In this document: piece after piece, positions 46,286-58,359 of the stretch
How positions within the stretch are numbered: position 1 is the stretch's first letter
Layout: each line of letters opens with the position of its first letter
Source: Macrostomum hystrix
Taxonomy: Eukaryota; Platyhelminthes; Macrostomidae
Direction: 5' to 3'
Assembly: GCA_950097015.1 (NCBI GenBank)
Contig: CATNEN010000008.1
Span: forward strand, 2,170,001-2,234,000
Length of the DNA stretch: 64,000 bases
Translations under genes and position numbers: made by a program
The notes under the pieces: model-generated
What the model was told of the DNA's origin: nothing
Database searches by the model: none
The model's input: the letters and a program-made list of their open reading frames with translations, nothing else

Positions 46286-47454
46286 TCAATCAGCTGGCCT
46301 CCCTCGAATTATGTTCAACCAGGTTGGAATTAACGGTTTTTTTTAACAAACAAGTCCGTTAAGTATGAATTTAGTTTGAGCAGTCAGTCAGAGAGCACTG
46401 TGATCCCTGGCCTGGCTTGGGAGAGTGTTTTATTGCGAAAAAGCCGCGAACAAGGCTTGGCCAGAGTCGAGACGAAGGAGAATTAAAAGGGGAGAAAGTG
46501 TGTGTGGCGTGGAAGCGGCTCACAATCGTTTGCTGGGGATTGGGAGAAAAGGGGAAGAGGATGTAGTCGGTGGGTTAAGCTCCTAATCAAGTTAATACGG
46601 GGAGGGGAGACGAGAGCGGGCCGGGGGGGTTGGGCGGAAGGCAGCGGCCGAGGCCAATTGGTAAAATAATATTCGAGACAGGATTGGGAGGGGGCAGAGA
46701 CGGGAGAGAGGGGATCGGGAGAAGGCTTGAATGTAGGAGATTAGGGACAGGAAAGCGACAGCAATAGGAATCGCGTTGAGTCTGCTGGGGAGCTTTCGCT
46801 GGCGGTTGGCGCTCGGGTCCGGGTGGTGTTCTCATGCCTTCGGTAATTTTTGGTATTAATTTCAGGCCTTTGACAAGGCAGCAACGTTAATTAATTAAAT
46901 GGCTGTATATCTCGTAGTTGTCGGCTTATCAAATTGACCACGCGGCTGTAGGACGGAGATCGGGACTGGTTTGGGTAGGAACAGGGTTGAGGTGGTGGGG
47001 CAATAACCCCAAATGCAATTGCTCGGCCTCTCATCCCCTCAAATGCATCCCCGAGGGGATTGTGTTGAAGGGGCTGGGAGAGGACGGAGCTGCATCCCCT
47101 GTGTTTGTGACCTCCCCACCCACCCACCGCTGGAGCCGCCACCCCTCGGAATCCAAAAATCGGTCGAATTCATAGAGCCGATATCGATTCGGCTAGGGGA
47201 CCCCGCCCTGCAATCCGCCCCGCCCAATTCGCTCCCCGGTGCCTATTAAGTCTCCACCCTCGCCATTTCCCCCCTTTTTTAGCATTCAGTTTTCTACGCA
47301 GTTCTTGCTCCAAAACCTTTAATGCAGCCTGTTGCTTAGCAGCCATCTTTGCCATGCAGCTTTGTCCCTGTAATTTAGTTCTCTGTGCCAATTCTTATGA
47401 ATTGTTGTTATTGCTATCATCTTGTTACGAAATTTCTCCTATCTTTTTTCTCCC
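46286..47454. other. GC-rich region upstream of the SHOX-like gene
   Basis: Probable 5' UTR/promoter zone by position. It is richer in CpG and G-runs than its surroundings. No TATA box or further exon could be established. Confidence 0.4.
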
Positions 47455-48785
47455 ATCTTGAAAGGGATTTCTCCCATCTTGAAAGGGATTTCTCCCATCT
47501 TGAAAGGGATTTCTCCCATATTGAATTGGGTTTTTCTCATCTTAAAATGTGATTTCTCTCATCTTGAAAGGGATTTCTCCCATCTTGAAAGAGATTTCTC
47601 CCATCTTGAAAGGGATTTTTCCCATCTTGAAAGGGATTTCTCCAATCCTGAAAGAGATTTCTCCCATATTGAATTGGGTTTTTCTCATCTTAAAATGTGA
47701 TTTCTCTCATCTTGAAAGGGATTTCTCCCATCTTGAAAGAGATTTCTCCCATCTTGAAAGGGATTTCTCCCATCTTGAAAGGGATTTCTCCCATCTTGAA
47801 AGGGATTTCTCCCATCTTGAAAGGGATTTCTCCCATATTGAATTGGGTTTTTCTTATCTTAAAATGTGATTTCTCTCATCTTGAAAGGGATTTCTCCCAT
47901 CTTGAAAGAGATTTCTCCCATCTTGAAAGGGATTTCTCCCATCTTGAAAGGGATTTCTCCCATCTTGAAAGAGATTTCTCCCATATTGAATTGGGTTTTT
48001 CTCATCTTAAAATGTGATTTCTCTCATCTTGAAAGGGATTTCTCCCATCTTGAAAGAGATTTCTCCCATCTTGAAAGGGATTTCTCCCATCTTGAAAGGG
48101 ATTTCTCCCATCTTGAAAGGGATTTCTCCCATCTTGAAAGGGATTTCTCCCATATTGAATTGGGTTTTTCTTATCTTAAAATGTGATTTCTCTCATCTTG
48201 AAAGGGATTTCTCCCATCTTGAAAGAGATTTCTCCCATCTTGAAAGGGATTTCTCCCATCTTGAAAGGGATTTCTCCCATCTTGAAAGAGATTTCTCCCA
48301 TATTGAATTGGGTTTTTCTCATCTTAAAATGTGATTTCTCTCATCATGAAAGGGATTTCTCCCATCTTGAAAGAGATTTCTCCCATCTTGAAAGGGATTT
48401 CTCCCATCTTGAAAGGGATTTCTCCTATCTTGAAAGAGATTTCTCCCATCTTGAAAGGGATTTCTACCATCGTGAAAGGGATTTCTCCCATCTTGAAAGG
48501 GATTTCTACCATCTTGAAAGGGATTTCTCCAATCTTGAAAGGGATTTCTCCCATATTGAAAGGGATTTCTCCCATCTTGGAATGGATTTCTCCCATCTTG
48601 AAAAGGATTTCTCCAATCTTGAAAGGGATTTCTCCCATATTGAAAGGGATTTCTCCCATCTTGAAAGGGATTTCTCCCATCTTGAAAAGGATTTCTCCAA
48701 TCTTGAAAGGGATTTCTCCCATATTGAAAGGGATTTCTTCTATCTTGAAAGGGATTTCTCCCATCTTGAAAAGGATTTCTCTCAA
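47455..48785. repeat. 21-bp array with 317-bp higher-order repeat
   Basis: Monomer TTTCTCCCATCTTGAAAGGGA. Every 7 or 8 monomers a marker segment (ATATTGAATTGGGTTTTTCT then CATCTTAAAATGTGA) appears, at alternating 148- and 169-bp steps, so the true period is 317 bp. After 48330 the higher order breaks down into divergent monomers. Confidence 0.97.
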
Positions 48786-49784
48786 CTTGAGCTACTAATT
48801 TACTATTTTTTATATTGGGATTTATCTAGAACTTGGGATATAAATAAATAAAATACTGAATTATCTGCACACTGTTGTTACATTTAGAAAAGGTTTGGTC
48901 ATGTTAGCAATAATAATAATATTATTATTAATAATTATCAACAAAATATCGTACGTTTTTTCTGTAACGTAGGAATAAATTCAGACTAAGTTTTAGTAAG
49001 AATAATGGGCAGACACAGGTTTGCTATATTGCATGGGAGATAATTTACTAATTATGCATATAGACAACTCAATATTTGACTTTCCGCTTCTCATAATCCG
49101 CCGTGTCTGTCAGCCCTGGCTCTCTACACCCCCTATTAACACGGTTTTGTCACCTAACAAGCAGATTAGGGGCGCCCCGGCCCACCAACATCCCCCGGCT
49201 CTTGATTTCTTCTGCCTCCATAGATCTCTTATTTCTCTTTTAGGGGGGGGGGCGGGCGAAATTAGGCCGCGACAGTTTTCTCATTAACTGGCAAGCAGGG
49301 CAACCCTCCCCACAGCTGCGACCGATCACTGCATGGGAAATATAAAGGTGGGGAAAGAACTGCCTGACGGGATCTCAGAACGACAATGTAATGTAGCATT
49401 TGGGAATTAGAAATTTGCTGAAAAAAATGTGCACCTCCAGCCGTGCATTTTCTCGACTGACTAACGAATTGAAAAGTCGACGCGTGAACGAAAAAAGGAG
49501 GTTTGAAATCAAAGAGAGAAGAGAGTGAGTGAGAGGCTAGCGGGTAGGAAAAAATTAGAAAGGCCGACAGCCGGTCAGATCCATAAAAAATACCGACTTT
49601 TTTTCTAGTCCCAGCTGCAAGCTGGAAACCTTTGATTTGCCGATGCCTGTTTCATTTGGCTCACAATGTGGACAGCCATTGCCAATGAACCGGCAACTCA
49701 CGGGTTTTGCAACTCACGGGGCCAAAAGCGGAAGCTTAATGACGACTGCGCGCTGCATTGGCTGGAAAGATAAGGAAGTGGAGA
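48786..49784. other. Non-coding, nothing recognised
   Basis: No supported gene; short frames only. Confidence 0.4.
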
Positions 49785-50810
49785 GAGGAGACAGGGTAGA
49801 GATGAGACAGGGCAGAGATGAGACAGGGGAGAGATGAGACAGGGCAGAGATGAGACAGGGGAGAGATGAGACAGGGCAGAGATAAGACAAGGGAGACATG
49901 AGACAGGGCAGAGATGAGACAGGGCAGAGATGAGATAGGGCAGAGATGAGACAGGGCAGAGATGAGACAGGGCAGAGATGAGACAGGGCAGAGATGAGAC
50001 AGGGCAGAGATGAGACAGGGCAGAGATGAGACAGGGGAGAGATGAGACAGGAAGGAGATGAGACAGGGCAGAGATGAGATAGGGCAGAGATGAGACAGGG
50101 CAGAGATGAGACGGGTGAGAGGAGACTGGTGAGAGATGAGACAGGGCAGAGATGAGACAGGGCAGAGATGAGACAGGGCAGAGATGAGACAGGGCAGAGA
50201 TGAGACAGGGCAGAGATGAGATAGGGCAGAGATGAGATAGGGCAGAGATGAGACAGGGCAGAGATGAGACAGGGCAGAGATGAGACAGGGCAGAGATGAG
50301 ACAGGGCAGAGATGAGACAGGGCAGAGATGAGACAGGGGAGAGATGAGACAGGAAGGAGATGAGACAGGGCAGAGATGAGACAGGGCAGAGATGAGACAG
50401 GAAGGAGATGAGACAGGGCAGAGATGAGATAGGGCAGAGATGAGACAGGGCAGAGATGAGACAGGGCAGAGATGAGACAGGAAGGAGATGAGACAGGGCA
50501 GAGATGAGACAGGGCAGAGATGAGACAGGAAGGAGATGAGACAGGGCAGAGATGAGACAGGGCAGAGATGAGACAGGAAGGAGATGAGACAGGGCAGAGA
50601 TGAGACAGGGCAGAGATGAGACAGGAAGGAGATGAGACAGGGCAGAGATGAGACAGGGCAGAGATGAGACAGGGCAGAGATGAGACAGGAAGGAGATGAG
50701 ACAGGGCAGAGATGAGACAGGGCAGAGATGAGACAGGAAGGAGATGAGACAGGGCAGAGATGAGACAGGGCAGAGATGAGACAGGGCAGAGATGAGACAG
50801 GGCAGAGATG
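49785..50810. repeat. 16-bp AGGGCAGAGATGAGAC array, ~64 copies
   Basis: AGGGCAG, AGGGGAG and AGGAAGG unit types are intermixed. Same family as 9.9 kb and 19.2-22.5 kb. Confidence 0.98.
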
Positions 50811-51579
50811 CTATTTTGTTGCTTCGATGCCTGGCGATTATCCGCAGCTAAATCAGATGAAATTAGTCGAAAAAATTAGCGACGAAAAAATATCCTATTA
50901 GAACCAGCTGGCATGATGAACAGGAACTGATTTAGGATCAATGGAAGCCGACAAAGTAGAATTTATATACAGGCATTCATAGAAATGCCTTGACGCATTT
51001 GGACAGATAAAAATACACTGCAATACAATGAGAAAATAGATTCATAGGAGAAGATTGTGATCGATCATTTCGTATTGAGAATCTCCGTCGTCTTCGGCCA
51101 ATTCAAGGCCCCTCGCGATCCAAATCCGGATTGCATTTTTAAGTCTCGCACCTGTTAGCGATATGAGCTGGGACTCCACCCCCCCCTGCTCAGATATCTC
51201 ACCTGCTCAATCAGGCAGTCAGGCGGAATGCACGAGGCCTTTAGGCCATATTTTAATCCCTGTCCTTTGGCTCACAGCTTTATATCCTCTTTTATCCTCG
51301 TGTTTCTTCCCTTATAGAAAATCTCCCACCCATCCGTATGTCTCATATAGTGGTCCAGATCTCTCTGCTTTGATTCAATGCTGATTGATGCAAATGCTGA
51401 GGTCATAGGCCCTAGGAATGGCCAAATCTCTTAGGGGAAGCAGTCTATCGGTTTGGGCGGAGAAATGAGCGCATTAACATCTCATGCGCGCGTGCTCAAG
51501 CTTGATCCCTGAGCACAGACACCCCAATCTCGGCGATTGGGACCATTAGCACATGATCTTTGCGCCTGATTAGATTGTG

Positions 51580-51851
51580 CTGACTGACTGACTGACTGAC
51601 TGACTGACTGACTGACTGACTGACTGACTGACTGACTGACTGACTGACTGGCTGACTGACTGACTGACTGACTGACTGACTGGCTGACTGACTGACTGAC
51701 TGACTGACTGACTGACTGACTGACTGACTGACTGACTGACTGACTGACTGACTGACTGACTGACTGACTGACTGACTGACTGACTGACTGACTGACTGAC
51801 TGACTGACTGACTGACTGACTGACTGACTGACTGACTGACTGACTGACTGA
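51580..51851. repeat. (GACT)n tetranucleotide array
   Basis: About 67 units with two GGCT interruptions. Confidence 0.99.
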
Positions 51852-52536
51852 AGTGGCGAGTGAAGATATAATCGACAACTTCAAGAGGGGGGGCTAAATT
51901 TTGAGATTAAGGGGCGAAAGCTGATGCACAGTAATCAGAATGGAATTTGATCCATTTTCTTAATCTGCTGCAAATTAAGCTGTCGCCCTTGGCTGCAGAT
52001 ATTTCCTAGAAAAGTTGGCATTCAGAAAACCGAGCTGAGAGCTTCGCCAGAAATTACCGAGAGACTTCAGGAGAGAGGAGACAAACAGAGTTAGGCATTG
52101 CCTGCACCTGTTGCTTTCGCAAGAAGACGGTGTACGAGTACATTGCGTGGATTTTGCACCTCTAACCCCCCCCACTCGGAAGGCCAACGAGAGTTACTGG
52201 GCTCTGCTAACTCATACTGCTCAACTTTGAGCACGCACACACACACACAGTATGCAATTTGAGCACAGCACGAGCTCGCTATGATTATATAAGCTGAGGC
52301 CGTCTCACATTTCAATTCTTTGCTATTTAGCAAGGAGAATGGATTAGCTAAGATTTCTCACTCTGCGTGAAAGCAAATTCTAATTTTCACTGTTCATTTT
52401 ATCTGGAAGGTCTGTTAGGATAGATGGTGATTTGATTGTTTTTTAATAATTTAAATTGGCATCTCATCATGAGATTTATAGGTAGAAATCAAATCTAAAT
52501 GATGCATTGTCTGAGTATACTGTCTCGGCTCGTGGC

Positions 52537-52617
52537 AGGTTTCCCCCAGTCCATGGACTGAACAGCTGTACACATCCTTTGGATGCGCCGAAGAATAGCT
52601 GCGGCTGCGGCACCGGC
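52537..52617 (+). mobile_element. SINE family 2, 5'-truncated fragment
   Basis: Contains CCCCCAGTCCATGGACTGAA and CAGCTGTACACATCC, matching the 3' half of the copies at 18.4 and 62.6 kb. It continues into the 20-bp array. Confidence 0.85.
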
Positions 52618-52793
52618 TGTACATACATGGGTACGGCTGTACATACATGGGTACGGCTGTACATACATGGGTACGGCTGTACATACATGGGTACGGCTGT
52701 ACATACATGGGTACGGCTGTACATACATGGGTACGGCTGTACATACATGGGTACGGCTGTACATACATGGGTACGGCTGTACATACATGGGTA
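52613..52793. repeat. 20-bp TACATACATGGGTACGGCTG array, 9 copies
   Basis: Identical units, bounded left by a SINE family 2 fragment and right by SINE family 1. Confidence 0.97.
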
Positions 52794-52802
52794 ATAACAG
52801 TG

Positions 52803-53077
52803 TTTGGTGACACTAGACTCGCAGACAGCAATTCTGCCCATTCCGCTGACTCCTGAGCACACACGCACACACTCACACAGGTGTGTACATCTGCCATGAC
52901 TTTCTCATCTTCAGGCTGTGTACACTCTCACTGTGCTTTCGAGGTTGGCTCTCAATGACTTAAATTGCACGACAAGCCCGCAAAGCCTTCTCTCCGCGGC
53001 TGCGCCCCAAATGAATGTGGCCTCGCCGCGGAATCGAGCTCAGGGACCTTGGTGACTGCTCTGGCACTCATCCCCTT
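52803..53077 (-). mobile_element. SINE family 1 copy
   Basis: Carries TTTGGTGACACTAGAC at the 3' end, CACACTCACACAGGTGTGTA, and AATGTGGCCTCGCCGCGG next to the B box region. The A box is degraded. Confidence 0.88.
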
Positions 53078-53529
53078 CTCTTACTCTAATTAAGGTATGA
53101 AAAATGTTCCCATCGCTGTCAAACTAGCTGCTATCAAGTCCCAAGGAATTTACGGTTATAATTAAATTACAACAAGTCGACAAGAGGCTGGCAAAGTCGA
53201 GAGAAAGAGAGAGAGAGTTCCACAGGTCAATTAATTTGTGTTTACCCTCTTCTGTTTAATCAAACATTCGCTCACGCTGGCACAACTCCGAGATTCGCGT
53301 ACACGAAGCAGGGAGCAGGAAGGAAGAGAGACGGAAAACACTGAGAGATGGCGAGAAGGAGGTGCTGCAAGGATAGGGACAGGTCGACACTTCAAATCCT
53401 TCGCGGTCTGTGCAAGGCAGCCAAAATACCAGCATTAATTAGGCGGAGTGACAGATGGAGAAGGCCTTTGAAGGCTGGTAGCTGCAATGAAAACTGGCCG
53501 ATGACTATTTGAGCTGGTAATGAGGTAGT

Positions 53530-54778
53530 CCCTAGCCTCATTGCTTTACAGGTCATTGACCCTAACCTCATTGCCTTACAGGTCATTGTCCCTAGCCTCA
53601 TTGCTTTACAGGTCATTGTTCCTAGCCTCATTGCTTTACAGGTCATTGTCCGTAACCTCATTTGCCTTACAGGTCATTGTCCCTAGCCTCATTGCTTTAC
53701 AGATCATTGTCCCTAGCCTCATTGCTTTACAGGTCATTGTCCGTAACCTCATTTGCCTTACAGGTCATTGTCCCTAGCCTCATTGCTTTACAGGTCATTG
53801 TCCCTAGCCTCATTGCCTTACAGGTCATTGATAACCTCATTGCTTTACAGGTCATTGTCCCTAGCCTCATTGCCTTACAGGTCATTGATAACCTCATTGC
53901 TTTACAGGTGATTGTCCGTGACCTCATTGCCTTACAGATCATTGTCCCTAGCCTCATTGCTTTACAGCTCATTGTCCGTAACCTCATTGCCTTACAGGTC
54001 ATTGTCCCTAGCCTCATTGCTTTACAGGTCATTGTCCCTAGCCTCATTGCTTTACAGGTCATTGTCCCTAGCCTCATTGCCTTAAAGGTCATTGTCCCTA
54101 GCCTCATTGCTTTACAGGTCATTGACCCTAGTCTCATTGCTTTACAGGTCATTGTCCGTAACCTCATTGCTTTACAGGTCATTTTCCCTAGCCTCACTGA
54201 TTTTCTGGTCATTGTCCCTAGCCTCACTGATTTTCTGGTCATTGTCCCTAGCCTCATTGCCTTACAGGTCATTGATAACCTCATTGCTTTACAGGTGATT
54301 GTCCGTGACCTCATTGCCTTACAGATCATTGTCCCTAGCCTCATTGCTTTACAGCTCATTGTCCGTAACCTCATTGCCTTACAGGTCATTGTCCCTAGCC
54401 TCATTGCTTTACAGGTCATTGTCCCTAGCCTCATTGCTTTACAGGTCATTGTCCCTAGCCTCATTGCCTTAAAGGTCATTGTCCCTAGCCTCATTGCTTT
54501 ACAGGTCATTGTCCCTAGCCTCATTGCCTTAAAGGTCATTGTCCCTAGCCTCATTGCTTTACAGGTCATTGACCCTAGTCTCATTGCTTTACAGGTCATT
54601 TTCCCTAAACTCACAGATTTTCTGGTCATTGTCCCTAGCCTCACTGTTTTTCTGGTCATTGTCCCTAGCCTCACTGTTTTTCTGGTCATTGTCCCTAACC
54701 TCACTGATTTTCTGGTCATTGTCCCTAGCCTCACTGTTTTTCTGGTCATTGTCCCTAAGCTCACTGATTCTTTGGTCG
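53530..54778. repeat. 30-bp array, ~41 copies
   Basis: Unit TTGCTTTACAGGTCATTGTC then CCTAGCCTCA, passing into ACTGATTTTCTGGTCATTGT variants on the right. A long block (from about 53840) recurs near 54260. Open in frame because the unit is 30 bp. Confidence 0.98.
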
Positions 54779-56324
54779 TCAGCATCGCACAGAACTAATT
54801 AATGATCAAAGCTAATCACGGGGGTACACAGACGGAGCAACACGAGCAGCGCGCGTGACGCTCAGAAGTCGGCCCAGCAGTGAAAGTGAATTGAGCGGAG
54901 TCGGTCCGAAAGGAAACCGGAGACTCCTTCGCATTATTGACGCGCTAAAATAATTTTTTTACGAACCCTACTCCTTCTCACCTCCCCAGTTGTAAACGCG
55001 AGTCGCAAGCTCACGGCATACTCAACAATTCCCCACAGCTCGGGGGGGGAATGCTCGGTCTCGTTTTGGCACATAAATTAAAAGCAAAACGACTGCCCCC
55101 CTTTGCTTCGTGCTCTTGACAGGCCAGATTAAGCTTTTTCTATGGGATTCCAGCCCCCCAGCGACCCAGCACCGAAAGCCAAGTTCAACTGGCAATTTCT
55201 TTATGAAATCCCGTAGAGCCATTTAATCCTATTACAGTGCTGCGTTACAAATAAAACCGGGGGTGTTAGGGCATTGGGATCGGCCTATACTTGTATTACT
55301 GGACCAATTTGCTGTGCTGCATTGCAGGCTTTGGGCTTATTAAAGCACGCTTGCTCAAATCCCATACCGAAAAGAGCTGCTCAATCTAAACTTCTTCTAG
55401 CGCTGGCGCGGTTATATTTTTTCTTCATTTAATTTTATTCGCCAGAGTTTAACCAAAGGAGGCGAAAGCCAAACACGGGCGCCGGGCTAAACAGATCGGC
55501 CCGAGCCAGGCCGACTGAAAATAAAATAATTCCATGCCCACCCCGATTGCCTCCGCGAAATAATCCGCGAAAATTGATCGATTCCCGTCTCTCCTCACTC
55601 ACTAATATTATTTAGAGGCTTGTTTGGCTTCGGCTAGGAGTCAGTTGAAGGAAAATTTTGGAACACTGAAACCCCCTTTTTTCATAGCGCATGACGTCAT
55701 TTGGGATCGCTAAAGAATTAGGGATCTGGGGTTAGGGGAGGGTGTCATTTATCGATCCAGGGCGGCCTTTTAATTGCCTCACAACTCCACCATATCAACC
55801 GCCAATAATCCCGCATATTTCATCTCAGATTTCTGTTACCTTAATATACATTTTCCCTTGCCGCATCCAATCCCTATGCTTAATTATCGCTGAGCTGTGA
55901 GCTCGCTCACACAAATTGATTTCACACAGTCTCCCTAGGGAATTTAGCACCTCTTTTGTTAAAAAAATGAAGTAATTTATCATTTAAAATCCAACTAATT
56001 GCCTGACTAATAAGAGGACCCGTGAAGTCACTCTAATTTGACACCTATACAAAATCCCCCAGCTTATATTGAAGTGCTTTAAAAACGAGTTACAACGCAA
56101 CTGTAAAATAATTTGTTTCGTAGCAACTAGCAGCGTAGAAATCCGTTGCCATGCAAAAGAAAACCATTTGGATTTTTTTGCTTAATTAATTTACATACAG
56201 TTGTACCCAATTCAACATTTTGCGTTTCATTAAAGAAACAAAATGAAGACTTGTGGAATTTACCCGATAAAACAGCCTTCAAGTTGTTCAAGAAAAACTT
56301 GCGCTACGGTCCAATAGCTACCTA
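54779..56324. other. Non-coding, nothing recognised
   Basis: Short frames only; no splice-supported coding sequence. Confidence 0.4.
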
Positions 56325-56580
56325 GTCTTCTAGTCATTGTCCTACAGTTTCCTAGTCTTCTGATCATTGTCCTTCAGTTACCAAGTCTTCTGATCATTGT
56401 CCTTCAGTTACCAAGTCTTCTGATCATAGTCCTACAATTTCCTTGTCTTCTGATCATTGTCCTACAGTTTCGTAGTCTTCTAGTCATTGTCCTATAGCTA
56501 CCTAGTCTTCTGGTCATTGTCCTACAGTTTCCTAGTCTTCTGGTCATTGTCCTACAGTTTCCTAGTCTTCTGGTCATTGT
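56325..56580. repeat. 30-bp array, ~8 copies
   Basis: Unit GTCATTGTCCTACAGTTTCC then TAGTCTTCTG. Same length as, and partly matching, the array at 53.5-54.8 kb. Confidence 0.95.
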
Positions 56581-58135
56581 TATTTATTTTTTAATATTTC
56601 TGGCCATTGCTTAGAATATCCTACAATCCTTTATAGGACTTTGAGGCGCTAAATTTTGAGAAGGTAGGATATTAGAAGGTTCATTGATGTAGCATATAAT
56701 GTTCTGCCGTGCAGAATTAACAGGCGACATCTGGAAAAACAGGAACCGCTAAGATAATTATCTCCCGGAGTATCCTTAATTGGAGGCCCAGAATTTACAG
56801 TTGGGAAAATTTTCCTCTCCCTTAACTGGGCGTGGCGACTGAGCACTTAAGGGAACAGAAGCGTTCGCTTCAGCCTCTATCTAAACACATTATATACGTG
56901 GGATTGGACAGGCAATCAATTCCTAGAATACTTAAATAAACACTCTAGGAGGCTCTGGCCAATATCGCAATCTCTTGGCATCATCTTTACCCATGTTGAC
57001 AAGCAAGCAGATATTCTTACAAACCGTTCGTAAGTCTTCTTGAAAATATAGATTTTAAATCCGAGATATAATTTTCAGACTACTCATTATCAGTAGCATT
57101 GTGTAGGAGTTTTGCGGCAAATTTAACAAAGAACATAAAATATAATTTCAATTTCCGACACAGCTAACGATGCCATTTCGGTTAAATAGAAACAGTTGTA
57201 TTTTGACAACATTGAAACCTAGTATGTTTAGATATATATAATTTAAGTTTCGCATCTCAAGCTGCAGGGTCTAATTGATTCAATACGAACTAAGGAAGGG
57301 TATAACTAAATGGCTTGAATGTGCATTTGCTAATCGATTGTTTTTTGAATAAAATCAAATAAAATTATTTCATTAAATCAACCAAAACAAAATTACCTTC
57401 CCACAAACCCTATGGGAAGATCTATGCGCACTGTATCTATTTATAGAATAATCCGGGCTTTTCGTCTTCGTTCATTTCTAATCTTTCTTTCCTGATGCAG
57501 CTGATTAGCTGACTAATGTGCTTAGTGCTTCTATTTATAGAACTACTGGAGGTTTCCGCCTTCGCCCACTCTCTACCCTTCTTTCACCCAATCCCGATGC
57601 AGAAGTAATTCTATTTTTAGAACTACTGGAGAATTTCAACTTTGTTCAATCTGATTGGTTTAAGTTTCAAGGTTGTAGATGTTTTTTTATCTAAAACCTC
57701 CGCATTAGTAAAATAACTGAAAGATAACACACGAAAAATAACTAGGAACATTAACTGCGTTGAGAAATGATGGATACTAAGAAACGAGGGAACAAGGTAA
57801 AATACAGAAAACAGAACAATCCAGAATCCCAAGTAGTTCAAAACACAATTCAATACTTACCAAAAAGCGGATTAATTTTATTGCTAATTAGCAATATCTT
57901 CACTTCCCTTCCTAAATGTGATAAAACCAACCATTTTAGCCTAAAAAGCATGTTCAGTCCTAAGCGGCGATAATGCAGGCATAAATCACAATTCAAGATT
58001 AAAAACATTCACTAAAAAGACAACAATAAAATAAATGGATAACCATTTTCTTTCGATTGCTCTTCTCGGGTAGAAAAATTTAGAATCGGAAACGCGCAAA
58101 AATTCCAAGCCAAATCAGATACAATGCCGATTGCC
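56581..58135. other. Non-coding, includes likely 3' UTR of the zinc-finger gene
   Basis: AT-rich. A minus-strand AATAAA at 57882-57877 is about 255 nt after the stop codon and is a reasonable poly(A) signal candidate. Confidence 0.4.
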
Positions 58136-58359
58136 TTAGCCGCTGAATACGGGCGGGCCAGCAGGCCCAGATTTATTAGCCTTCAAATTGCGAATATTCT
58201 CCTGGTGCTTCAGAAACTTGTCATAGTAGACATGACCGGGCGGTATTTGGCCATTCATAGACCGCAGCGTGTGCTTGTAGCCCTTGCAGTGAGCCTCCAA
58301 CAGTTCGTCAGAGCTGACTATCACATTGCATAGCTCGCACAGCTTGCCCTTGGATTTGA
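58136..58359 (-). CDS. JAZ-type zinc-finger gene exon 4 (finger 6 and stop)
   Basis: Contains CELCNVIVSSDELLEAHCKG then YKH, and ends ANKSGPAGPPVFSG with TAA at 58138-58136. Confidence 0.92.

Noticed and set aside
47170-47391. Open frame MAKMAAKQQAALKVLEQELRRK, after an AG acceptor-like site
   Set aside because: A charged helix is suggestive, but there is no clear donor, partner exon or recognised domain; it could be 5' UTR of the SHOX-like gene.
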